This document shows positions 23,896 to 31,346 of a stretch of DNA of 44,054 bases, piece by piece (positions within the stretch are counted from its first letter, which is position 1; each line of letters starts with the position of its first letter). The position numbers were made by a program, and so were the translations under genes. The stretch spans positions 1-44,054 of the forward strand of contig NZ_VYPZ01000029.1 in the NCBI RefSeq assembly GCF_008710155.1. The letters run 5' to 3'. Under the pieces are notes generated by a model that saw nothing but the letters and a program-made list of their open reading frames with translations, did not search any database and was not told where the DNA came from. Source of the DNA: Sphingobium limneticum (GTDB lineage: Bacteria; Pseudomonadota; Alphaproteobacteria; Sphingomonadales; Sphingomonadaceae).

Positions 23896-25055
23896 TCCGG
23901 GCCTTCGTCGATAGCGCCCGGCGCGAAACCGCCTTCCTGCGCGGCAGCGTCTGGGATCTGGCGCTGGTCACCTGGCTGCCTCTGCTGCTGCTGGCGATCG
24001 TCGCGGTCCAGTTGTCGGCAGGCGTCATGCGGAACCTGCCGATCGTCGTGGTCGACGAGGACGGCGGCGGCGTCGCGTGCGACCTCATCCGCAAGCTGGA
24101 GGCGTCACCCGGGCTCAAGGTCGCGGCGCGGCCACCGGACATGGCACAGGCCGAGCATCTGGTCCGCTCCAACGCCGCCTATGCCGTGGTCCTGATCCCG
24201 CGTGATCTCGAGCGCACCGTGCTGCGCGGCGAGACCGGCAAGATCCTCCTCTTCTACAATGCGAGCTATTCCACGCCCTCGGGTTCGGTGTTGCGTGAAG
24301 TCGGCACCGTGGTCCAGGCCCACGCAAAGGCCTTGGCCGGGGAGCAAAGCGCCGCGATCGCCGGTCCCGCGCGTGTGCGGCCGCAGCCGGTGAGCGTGCA
24401 GAGCCGGATCCTCTACAACCCGCAGGCCAGTTACGAGCTGCAACTCGTCGCCCTGATCCACCCCGCACTCCTGCACCTGCTGTTCATGATCGCGGTCGTG
24501 AGCGCGCTCGGTCGCGAGCTGCGGGACGGGACCATCGGAGCATGGCTTGCAGGGCCTCGAGGCGAGGCGGTCGCCGCCGTCGCCGGCAAGATCGCGCCCT
24601 ATATCCTCATCTTCCTGCTCTGGGGGGCGCTTGCGACCGGCTATCTCGCGGTCTACCGGGGCTGGCCCGTGCAAGGGAGCGTGGCGATGCTGATGGGCGG
24701 CTATCTCGCCCTCTATCTCGCCTATGCGGGCATGGCCTTGTTCATCGTCGGGGCCACCCTTTCCATGGGGCAGGCGCTGTCGATGACCGCCCTCTATGCG
24801 GGCGCTTCCTTCGCCTTCGCCGGGGCGATCTTCCCGATCGAGTCGGCCTCCGCCTTCGCCCGGCTATGGAGCGCGCTGCTGCCTTTTACCCGCTTCGCGC
24901 GGCTGGTCGCGGAGCAATGGATGATCGGCGCACCCGTGCTCGCATCTCTTGGATCGATCCTGGCGCTGTTTGCCTTTCTCGTCGTCGGCTCGGGCGCCGG
25001 GCTGCCGCGCTATGTCTCGGCGCGGATGAGCCCGGAGGTCTGGGGACGACGATGA
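23892..25055 (+). CDS. ABC-2 type transporter permease 1
   Basis: 387 aa. An N-terminal membrane helix (about 19-44, LALVTWLPLLLLAIVAVQLSAGV) is followed by a large extracytoplasmic domain (PIVVVDEDGGGVACDLIRKLEASPG..., about 50-180) and a cluster of about five C-terminal helices. This is the YbhS/YbhR/YhhJ layout of ABC-2 exporters that act with HlyD and TolC. It overlaps the adaptor gene and the second permease by 4 bp each. No ATP-binding cassette is fused to it or encoded in this operon. Confidence 0.88.
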   Translation: MIRAFVDSARRETAFLRGSVWDLALVTWLPLLLLAIVAVQLSAGVMRNLPIVVVDEDGGGVACDLIRKLEASPGLKVAARPPDMAQAEHLVRSNAAYAVVLIPRDLERTVLRGETGKILLFYNASYSTPSGSVLREVGTVVQAHAKALAGEQSAAIAGPARVRPQPVSVQSRILYNPQASYELQLVALIHPALLHLLFMIAVVSALGRELRDGTIGAWLAGPRGEAVAAVAGKIAPYILIFLLWGALATGYLAVYRGWPVQGSVAMLMGGYLALYLAYAGMALFIVGATLSMGQALSMTALYAGASFAFAGAIFPIESASAFARLWSALLPFTRFARLVAEQWMIGAPVLASLGSILALFAFLVVGSGAGLPRYVSARMSPEVWGRR

Positions 25056-26182
25056 TCGGCCGCGCCTTCCTCGCTACCTTCCGCGCCGTTCTCTCCGACC
25101 GCTCCGCCTTCATGCTGATCGTCGTGTCGACGATCCTCTATTCCTTCTTCTACCCTTCAGCCTATTCCGGGGAGGTCGCGGTCCGCATTCCGGTGGCCGT
25201 CGTCGATCTCGACGACAGCGGCGCAAGCCGCAGTCTCGTGCGCCGGATCGCAGCGCTCCAGCAGGCCGATCTTGCCGCGCGCCCGGCCTCTCCAGGAGCC
25301 GCCCGGCTCTGGCTCGAGACGACCGGCGCAGGGGCCGTGGTCATCATCCCCGAGGGGTTCGAGCGACATATTCTGAACGGCGCCCAGGGCACGGTCGCGC
25401 TCTACGGCAACGGCGCCTATCTGCTGCGCAGCAGCACGGCGCTGTCAGGCATCGGCCTGGCGCTCACCACGATCGCCGGCGAGGCGGCGAGCGATCAGGC
25501 CATGGCGCAGGGCGCACCCGCCCGCCCTGCCCTGTCGCTCGTTCAGCGCCCGCTGTTCAACACGCGCGAAGGCTATGGCAGCACGGTGTTCCCCGGGGTC
25601 GGCTTCCTCATCATTCACCAGACCCTGCTGATGGGCCTGACGATGCTCGCCGCCACCCTGCGCGAGACACTGGGACGCTTTCGTCTGCCCTCGCGCACCC
25701 TTATCGGAATTGCCCTGGCCTTCTTCGTGATCGGCTGGGCCGACGTGGCCTATTATGCGGGTTTTGTGTTCTGGTTTCAGGACTATCCCCGCGCCGCCGG
25801 CTCTCCTGGCGCCTTGATCGTGGGCGGCAGTTTGTTCGTGGGCGCGACTGTGGCGGCGGCGCTTGCGCTGGCCAGCCTCTTCCGGACACGGGAACGACCC
25901 CTGCAACTGTGGATGGGCACGTCGCTCGCCATCTTCTTCCTCGCGGGTCTCTCCTGGCCGGCGGAGGCGACGCCGGCCTGGCTGGCGCTCCTCGCGCGCC
26001 TCCTGCCAACCACCGCGGGCATTCATCTCATGGTCGGGCTCAATCAGATGGGCGCGAGCCTTGCCGAGCAGACGCGGGAGGTGCTCAACCTCGCCATCCT
26101 CATTCTGGTCTACGGAGGCCTGGCCTGGTGGCGCTTCACGAAGATTTCCGCGCCGGACCTTCAGCCTCTCAAGCCTGACTGA
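25052..26182 (+). CDS. ABC-2 type transporter permease 2
   Basis: 376 aa from ATG 25052, which overlaps the stop of permease 1 (ATGA). A longer frame from 24542 is only out-of-frame read-through of permease 1. The layout repeats that of its neighbour: an N-terminal helix (MLIVVSTILYSFFYPSAY), an extracytoplasmic loop (RIPVAVVDLDDSGASRSLVRRI, then FERHILNGAQGTVALYGNGAYL), and C-terminal helices (LIIHQTLLMGLTMLAATLRETLG, LIGIALAFFVIGWADVAYYAGFVFW, SLAIFFLAGLSWP, LNLAILILVYGGLAWW). It probably forms a heterodimer with permease 1. It is the last gene of the operon; 26183-26345 holds no gene that I can support. Confidence 0.87.
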   Translation: MIGRAFLATFRAVLSDRSAFMLIVVSTILYSFFYPSAYSGEVAVRIPVAVVDLDDSGASRSLVRRIAALQQADLAARPASPGAARLWLETTGAGAVVIIPEGFERHILNGAQGTVALYGNGAYLLRSSTALSGIGLALTTIAGEAASDQAMAQGAPARPALSLVQRPLFNTREGYGSTVFPGVGFLIIHQTLLMGLTMLAATLRETLGRFRLPSRTLIGIALAFFVIGWADVAYYAGFVFWFQDYPRAAGSPGALIVGGSLFVGATVAAALALASLFRTRERPLQLWMGTSLAIFFLAGLSWPAEATPAWLALLARLLPTTAGIHLMVGLNQMGASLAEQTREVLNLAILILVYGGLAWWRFTKISAPDLQPLKPD

Positions 26183-26345
26183 CGCCTCAATGGAACGAGA
26201 TCGTCAGGGGCACCCCAAGTGCAACCCTCTCGCCCCGGCCGACGCGACCTTGGCGCAACCCAGGGGGAGGTGTTCGAAGCGGACCTCTGCAGGGCTTCAT
26301 CAGATAGAGATCACCGAGATGGGGATAAACCGGAGGCTGCCTCGA

Positions 26346-27257
26346 CTATTGCTCTGCTTTCGCCGCCGCGAGGATCGCGGCCTCTACCGGCGCCCAGGTG
26401 GGGTCCGCAGGCGAAAGCATGTTGAAGTGGCCCGCATTCTCCAGGGTGATCACCGTCGCCTTATCGCCGGCCGACTGTGCGGCTGCTGCATAGGCTTGCG
26501 CGGCTGAAGGCTCCAGCACGACGGAAGCGACCATGAATTGAGGCACGGCCAGAGGCAGCCATTCGATCGGATTTGCCTGACGGTAGCGGCCCGCCTGTGC
26601 GTCAGGAGCGCCCCCGAACAGGTTGACGAAGATCGGGCGGCCGCAAATATCCTTGTCGAACCCGTACAGGGTTCGCAGGTCGCCTGGGCCGTCGATGGCG
26701 ACCGCGGCGGAAACCTTCAGTGGATCAGCGCCGCGGACCTCGCTGTCGGCAGGCAATCTGGGACGGGCCGCCAGCCACAGGGCAGCGTGGGCGCCGGCCG
26801 AATGTCCCACCGTCACCACATGCTTCAGGTCCAGAGGCTGGGTTCGTGCCAGCACCCTCAAGTGATCGAGCGCCGCTCCCCAATCCTGGAAGGTCCCAGG
26901 CCACCCGCCGCGGGTGTCACCAACCTGTCGATACTCTATATTCCATGTCGCCACGCCCTTGTCCGTCAAGGCGCTCGCCAACGGCGCCGTGCCTGCCAGT
27001 GTCTCATAGCCTTTGGTCCAGCAGCCACCGTGAATGACCATGACGACGGGAAACGGGCCAGGACCTGCAGGCAAGCGCAGTTCACCGATCTGCAGAGGAT
27101 CAGGACCATAGGCCTCGACGAGCGTCGGAGCGGTGACGGGAAGGGCGTGGAGTTGGGGCGGTCCGATCAGCGCATGTTGGTTATCCGACGGCGTCTGCGC
27201 CCAAGCGGTGCTCGTGACAATCAAGACTGTAGCCAGGCCTAATGAACGGTATCGCAT
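26346..27257 (-). CDS. Exported alpha/beta hydrolase (esterase/lipase-like)
   Basis: 303 aa with a Sec signal peptide (MRYRSLGLATVLIVTSTAWAQ, cleavage near 20). The oxyanion-hole motif is VIHGGCW (75-80), the nucleophile elbow GHSAG (Ser153), an acid candidate lies near AIDGPGDL, and the C-terminal His is in LENAGHFNML. The BD-FAE/Abhydrolase_3-like HGG form suggests short-chain ester or peptide-like substrates. As the distal gene at the minus-strand end of the fatty-acid island it might release acyl groups outside the cytoplasm, but it is separated from the ACP gene by 295 bp and may have its own promoter. That gap contains no gene I can support. Confidence 0.87.
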   Translation of the reverse strand: MRYRSLGLATVLIVTSTAWAQTPSDNQHALIGPPQLHALPVTAPTLVEAYGPDPLQIGELRLPAGPGPFPVVMVIHGGCWTKGYETLAGTAPLASALTDKGVATWNIEYRQVGDTRGGWPGTFQDWGAALDHLRVLARTQPLDLKHVVTVGHSAGAHAALWLAARPRLPADSEVRGADPLKVSAAVAIDGPGDLRTLYGFDKDICGRPIFVNLFGGAPDAQAGRYRQANPIEWLPLAVPQFMVASVVLEPSAAQAYAAAAQSAGDKATVITLENAGHFNMLSPADPTWAPVEAAILAAAKAEQ

Positions 27258-27552
27258 GATCTACCTCTTTCATGCATCTTCCCGCTCCGACGTTACCAGC
27301 CAGTTCGTCAAATGTGAGAAGACAGCGATTCGTCATTAGATAACATGGTTCGCTATATTCTTTTCGGAAACACCATTCCGTCATCGAGTGGGCAAAGCGA
27401 TAGATGAAATCCGGTTTCTGGCGCAAAGCATATGGCGGCTATGCGCGATCACGGTAGCCTTGATCATGGAAGTGATACGTCAGGCGACCAAAGAGCTATC
27501 TAGATTTCATTGTCGTCGTGAATTGCGGTTTCAGAGGATCGTGGGTTTTATC

Positions 27553-27795
27553 TCACTTGGCTATCCATGCTTCGACCAGCTTGACCGCATCCTCTACTGT
27601 TTTGACCTCACCGGCGGCTTCATCCGGGATAGTGAGTCCGAATTCGTCTTCAAGCGCCATCACAACTTCCAGCACATCGAGACTATCCACGCCGATGTCA
27701 TCGTAGAAAGACGAAGCAAGGGCAATCTGATCCGGATAGACGCCGAGCTGACGGCTAATGATCCTGAAAACTCGGGGAGCGATTTCTTCCATCAC
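27553..27795 (-). CDS. Acyl carrier protein
   Basis: 80 aa acidic helical protein with the phosphopantetheine attachment motif GVDSLD (Ser38), preceded by SFYDDI and followed by VLEVVMALEDEFGLTIPDE, the standard ACP helix II region. It carries acyl chains as thioesters after modification by a phosphopantetheinyl transferase. It is probably a specialised paralog rather than the housekeeping AcpP, as no fabD/fabG/fabF neighbours are present. It sits among beta-oxidation genes with a PHA-granule-region-like protein and a PaaI thioesterase, an unusual placement for an ACP. Confidence 0.92.
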   Translation of the reverse strand: MMEEIAPRVFRIISRQLGVYPDQIALASSFYDDIGVDSLDVLEVVMALEDEFGLTIPDEAAGEVKTVEDAVKLVEAWIAK

Positions 27796-27894
27796 AAAGC
27801 CCTCGCGCGGACACTATCGGCTAGGAAACAGGGCAGATTCTCGTAAACTCAATCATCGCAGAGCAACGATATTGTCCTGCGGCCAGTAAATTCA

Positions 27895-28194
27895 TCATGC
27901 CTTGCTGAGCATTTTCTCGGCGCTCGTTTTCACAAAATCCGAAATCTGTCCTGACATCATTTTGAGGAACAGCGGTACGCTGACGTCGCCGCGAATCTCG
28001 CTATCCTCAATGTCGAGTTGCACCGGGATATTCTGCCCCATCGCCCCGATGACCAAGTGTAGTGCGTAGTCCGATACCCACTCGGAACTGAGCGAACCGC
28101 CTCCCGGGATATGCGCTGCCAGCTTGGGCAGGCCGGCCTCGATCCTGCTCTTCGCTTCGATTTTACCAAGGCTGTGCGGGATAACGACTTCCAT
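27895..28194 (-). CDS. Polyhydroxyalkanoic acid system (PHA_gran_rgn) family protein
   Basis: 99 aa. It matches the small family annotated as putative polyhydroxyalkanoic acid system protein: an IPHSLGKIEAKSRIEAGLPKLAAHIPGG start, a beta-rich middle (YALHLVIGAMGQNIPVQLDIEDSEIRGDVSVP) and a closing helix (LFLKMMSGQISDFVKTSAEKML). The biochemical role of the family is not known, and it may bind lipid or acyl groups. It lies 14 bp after the PaaI thioesterase gene and 99 bp before the ACP, so it is likely cotranscribed. No PHA synthase or phasin is in the window. Confidence 0.72.
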   Translation of the reverse strand: MEVVIPHSLGKIEAKSRIEAGLPKLAAHIPGGGSLSSEWVSDYALHLVIGAMGQNIPVQLDIEDSEIRGDVSVPLFLKMMSGQISDFVKTSAEKMLSKA

Positions 28195-28208
28195 ATCTTC
28201 TTTCCTGT

Positions 28209-28634
28209 TCAGGCCGCCCGATCGACGAGCAGCAAGGTCGATGTCGCGGAGGCATAGAGTTTGCCGGCCATGTCGATCAGACGCGCCTCGGTATGCGCCA
28301 CCCTCTTGCCCATCGACACCACCTGGCCGATTGCACGGACCATCCCGACCCTGTCGGTCAAGGGCGCATGATAGGCGACCTTGAGTTCGAGCGTGACGCA
28401 GTTGATGGGCACTTGGGCCGCGGAGTTCGCCGCGATGCCGCAGGCCGAATCCAGCAGCGTCGCGGCATAGCCACCATGGGCGATGCCCATGAAATTGTAG
28501 GTCTGCGAGGTGGGCGTCGCGACAAAGACGACCTTCCCCTCCTCCGCCTCAAGCAGATCGATGTCGAACAGGTCCATCATGGGCGGCCGGGTGCCGGCCG
28601 CCATGAACTGTTCGATCTCTTCCAGACCGGTCAT
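28209..28634 (-). CDS. PaaI-family acyl-CoA thioesterase
   Basis: 141 aa hotdog protein. The active-site signature is YNFMGIAHGGYAATLLDSACGIAANS (about 46-71), where HGG and the Asp/Ser of the helix form the site typical of PaaI and YbdB types. VTLELKVAYHAPLT and HTEARLIDMAGKLYASATSTLLL complete the fold. It should hydrolyse acyl- or aryl-CoA and may rescue free CoA during beta-oxidation. It starts 8 bp after the etfA stop and is therefore in the same transcript. It is different from the 4HBT enzyme at 6549, which lacks the HGG signature. Confidence 0.88.
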   Translation of the reverse strand: MTGLEEIEQFMAAGTRPPMMDLFDIDLLEAEEGKVVFVATPTSQTYNFMGIAHGGYAATLLDSACGIAANSAAQVPINCVTLELKVAYHAPLTDRVGMVRAIGQVVSMGKRVAHTEARLIDMAGKLYASATSTLLLVDRAA

Positions 28635-28642
28635 CGCTTACC

Positions 28643-29569
28643 TCAAAGCTTTTCGGTCAGTTCAGGAACGATCTTGAAGAGGTCGCCGACCAGGCCGATA
28701 TCGGCGACCTGGAAGATGGGCGCGTCCTCATCCTTGTTGATCGCGATGATGGTCTTGCTATCCTTCATGCCAGCAAGGTGCTGAATCGCACCCGATATGC
28801 CGACGGCGACATAGACTTCCGGCGCCACGATCTTGCCGGTCTGGCCGACCTGAAAATCGTTGGGCGCATAGCCAGCATCGACCGCCGCGCGGCTTGCGCC
28901 CACACCCGCGCCCAGCTTGTCGGCCAGCGGATCGATCACGCCATGAAACTGCCCGGCCGAGCCCAGCGCTCGCCCGCCCGAGACGATGATTTTGGCCGAG
29001 GTGAGTTCCGGGCGCTCGGACTGGGCGATCTCGGCACCCACGAAGCTGGAAAGTCCCGCATCCGTGCCCGTCGCAGCCTCGATACTGGCCGAGCCACCCT
29101 CGCGGGCCGCCTTCTCGAAGGCTGTGCCACGCACCGTGATAACCTTCTTTGCATCAGACGACTGGACCGTCGCGATCGCATTTCCCGCGTAGATGGGACG
29201 CGTGAACGTGTCAGCGCTTTCCACCGACAGGATGTCGCTGACCTGCATCACATCAAGCAAGGCCGCCACGCGCGGCGCGATGTTCTTGCCATTCGAAGTG
29301 GAAGGCGCCACGAACGCGTCATAGCCGCGCATCAGGTCCGCGACGGCCGGCGCGACATTCTCGGGCAAAGCGTGTTTGAACGCCGCATCGTCGAACGTTA
29401 CGACTTTGGCGACACCCGCGACCTTCGCAGCAGCCTCGGCCACGCCGCCGATGCCCGCACCGGCAACCAGCAGATGGACCTCACCAAGTTTGGCAGCGGC
29501 GGTGACGGCCGATAGCGTCGCATCCTTGACCGACGCATTGTCATGTTCAACCCAGACGAGCGTATTCAT
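28643..29569 (-). CDS. etfA: Electron transfer flavoprotein alpha subunit
   Basis: 308 aa. N-terminal ETF domain (MNTLVWVEHDNASVKDATLSAVTAAAKLG) and the C-terminal FAD-binding domain with SGGRALGSAGQFHG, GYAPNDFQVGQTGKIVAPEVYVAVGISGAIQHLAGM and IIAINKDEDAPIFQVADIGLVGDL. With EtfB it takes electrons from acyl-CoA dehydrogenase FADH2 and passes them to ETF-ubiquinone oxidoreductase. GGAG lies 8 nt before the ATG. It is separated from etfB by 115 bp containing a strong hairpin, whereas most neighbours here are tightly packed. Confidence 0.96.
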   Translation of the reverse strand: MNTLVWVEHDNASVKDATLSAVTAAAKLGEVHLLVAGAGIGGVAEAAAKVAGVAKVVTFDDAAFKHALPENVAPAVADLMRGYDAFVAPSTSNGKNIAPRVAALLDVMQVSDILSVESADTFTRPIYAGNAIATVQSSDAKKVITVRGTAFEKAAREGGSASIEAATGTDAGLSSFVGAEIAQSERPELTSAKIIVSGGRALGSAGQFHGVIDPLADKLGAGVGASRAAVDAGYAPNDFQVGQTGKIVAPEVYVAVGISGAIQHLAGMKDSKTIIAINKDEDAPIFQVADIGLVGDLFKIVPELTEKL

Positions 29570-29592
29570 AACTTATTCTCCGAGAAATCCGC

Positions 29593-29629
29593 CCCCGCTT
29601 CATCTCTGTGCGCACAGGATGAAGCGGGG
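29593..29629. repeat. Long perfect hairpin between etfB and etfA
   Basis: Outer arms CCCCGCTTCATC and GATGAAGCGGGG (12 bp, perfect) enclose CTGTGC/GCACAG with one unpaired T. The structure is very stable and lies 48 bp after etfB and 24 bp before etfA. It has no T tract, so it looks more like a mRNA processing or stabilising element, or a REP-like intergenic repeat, than a classical terminator. It could set the EtfB:EtfA ratio. Confidence 0.75.
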
Positions 29630-29684
29630 TGCGCCGTCACTTGCATGGGAGAGGTTCGGCAAGTTCGGCGCGTTTGAAAGTTTA

Positions 29685-30428
29685 TCAAATCGCCATTTCC
29701 TTGAGCCTGGCGACCAATTCATCGACGTCGGCCACCTTGATGCCCGCCGAGCGCTTGGGGGGTTCGGTCACCTTGAGCGTCTTGAGGCGCGAGGCGATCT
29801 CAACACCGAGATCGGCCGGCGTCTTCGTCGCCAGCGGCTTGGATTTGGCCTTCATGATATTGGGCAGGCTCGCATAGCGCGGTTCGTTGAGACGCAGATC
29901 GGTCGTCACGATCGCCGGCAGTTTGAGGCTTACGGTCTCCAGACCGCCATCCACCTCACGGGTCACCGCGACAGTCTCGCCCGATACTTCGACCTTGCTG
30001 GCGAATGTGCCCTGCCCCCAACCGAGAAGGGCTGCCAGCATCTGGCCGGTCTGATTGGCATCATCGTCGATGGCCTGCTTGCCGAGGATCACCAGGCCCG
30101 GAGCCTCCTCGGTGGCGATGGTCTTCAGGATCTTGGCGACGGCGAGCGGCTCGACCTCATCGTCAGTCTGGACGAGGATCGCGCGGTCGGCCCCCATGGC
30201 GAGCGCGGTGCGCAGCGTTTCCTGCGCCTTGGCGACGCCGATCGACACCACCACGATTTCGGTCGCGACTCCCTTTTCCTTGAGGCGGATAGCCTCTTCG
30301 ACGGCGATCTCGTCGAACGGGTTCATCGACATTTTCACGTTCGCCAAATCGACGCCCGTCCCATCCGCCTTCACGCGCGGTTTCACATTATAATCGATAA
30401 CCCGCTTGACGGGCACAAGCACCTTCAT
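29685..30428 (-). CDS. etfB: Electron transfer flavoprotein beta subunit
   Basis: 247 aa. It starts MKVLVPVKRVIDYNVKPRVKADGTGVDLANVKMSMNPFDEIAVEEA, the standard EtfB beginning. The AMP-binding region ADRAILVQTDDEV follows, and the signature VTTDLRLNEPRYASLPNIMKAKSKPL lies near 190-217. It forms the heterodimer with EtfA. It lies 9 bp after the NMO-like gene stop. It is part of the beta-oxidation transcript from the thiolase downwards. Confidence 0.96.
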   Translation of the reverse strand: MKVLVPVKRVIDYNVKPRVKADGTGVDLANVKMSMNPFDEIAVEEAIRLKEKGVATEIVVVSIGVAKAQETLRTALAMGADRAILVQTDDEVEPLAVAKILKTIATEEAPGLVILGKQAIDDDANQTGQMLAALLGWGQGTFASKVEVSGETVAVTREVDGGLETVSLKLPAIVTTDLRLNEPRYASLPNIMKAKSKPLATKTPADLGVEIASRLKTLKVTEPPKRSAGIKVADVDELVARLKEMAI

Positions 30429-30437
30429 GGATCAATC

Positions 30438-31346
30438 CTACTCTGATTGTAATGCCGCCTGATATTCGGCAATGAGTCTCTCACAGATGGATCGGGCCGG
30501 TTGGACGGCAGTGGTAGCGCCGACACCGTGGCCTGCCGACCAGATCGTCTTCCAGGCCTTGGCCTCCTCCGAAACCGAAAGCGCGCCATGTGGCTCAGGG
30601 AGAGTCGCGGCTTCCAGCGAGGGCCGGAGAAAATTGGCCCCGACGCCGGTGACCCGGTCCGTATAGACGATATCCGCTGGTCCGGCCCCGATCACCATGT
30701 CTTTCTGTGCCGGCGAGGCGAGACTCTCTTCCGACGCGATGAAGTGGGATCCGATATAGGCAAGATCGGCCCCCATCATCTGCGCGGCCGCGATCTGGTG
30801 GCCGCGCGTGATGGCGCCGGAAAGCGCCAGCGGCCCCTGGAAGAAGCGCCGTATCTCGTCAACCAGTGCGAACGGGCTCATCGTGCCGGCATGTCCCCCC
30901 GCGCCGGCAGCGACCGCGATCAGACCGTCGACGCCAGCTTCGAGCGCCTTTTCCGCATGACGCACGTTCGTCACGTCGTGAAAGACCAGCCCGCCATAGC
31001 CCTGAACCACCTGGACAAGATCCGCGACGGCGCCGAGCGAGGTGATGACCAATGGCACATGGTGCCGAACGATCAGTTCCAGATCGGCGTCGAGCCTCGG
31101 ATTGCTCTTATGGACGATGAGGTTGACGCCGAAGGGCGCCGCTCCCGGCATGGGAGCCAGCCGCTCCTCGATTTCATCCAGCCATTCACCGAAACCTTGA
31201 CTGGTGCGCTGGTTGAGCGCCGGGAAAGTACCAAGCAGTCCCGCCTCGCAGCAACTGACGACAAGGTCCGGTCCCGACACAAGGAACATCGGCGCAACGA
31301 TGGCTGGAATGGCCAGCCGCTTTTCGAGGCTTGCCGGAAGCGTCAA
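30438..31346 (-). CDS. Nitronate monooxygenase-like flavin oxidoreductase (NMO/2-NPD family)
   Basis: 302 aa from TTG 31346. An FMN TIM-barrel of the NMO/enoyl reductase II group has LAIPAIVAPMFLVSGPDLVVSCCEAGLLGTFPALN, then FGVNLIVHKSNPR. FHDVTNVRHAEKALEAGVDGLIAVAAGAGGHAGTMSPFALV and LSGAITRGHQIAAAQMMGADLAYIGSHFIA bind the phosphate. The upstream part of the open frame overlaps the dehydrogenase gene and is not homologous, so the TTG overlapping its stop (TTGA at 31346-31343) is chosen. It may oxidise nitroalkanes or reduce enoyl groups; family members also sit in fatty-acid clusters as auxiliary enoyl-CoA enzymes. The substrate is unknown. Confidence 0.85.
   Translation of the reverse strand: MTLPASLEKRLAIPAIVAPMFLVSGPDLVVSCCEAGLLGTFPALNQRTSQGFGEWLDEIEERLAPMPGAAPFGVNLIVHKSNPRLDADLELIVRHHVPLVITSLGAVADLVQVVQGYGGLVFHDVTNVRHAEKALEAGVDGLIAVAAGAGGHAGTMSPFALVDEIRRFFQGPLALSGAITRGHQIAAAQMMGADLAYIGSHFIASEESLASPAQKDMVIGAGPADIVYTDRVTGVGANFLRPSLEAATLPEPHGALSVSEEAKAWKTIWSAGHGVGATTAVQPARSICERLIAEYQAALQSE

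Noticed and set aside
26250..26330. GAGGT...ACCTC repeat after the second ABC permease, considered as a terminator
   Set aside because: Arms are short and imperfect and no T tract follows.
27388..27846. 152-codon plus-strand frame over the ACP gene
   Set aside because: Its second half is antisense to a clear ACP and the first half has no recognisable features, so the 27258-27552 gap is left without a gene.
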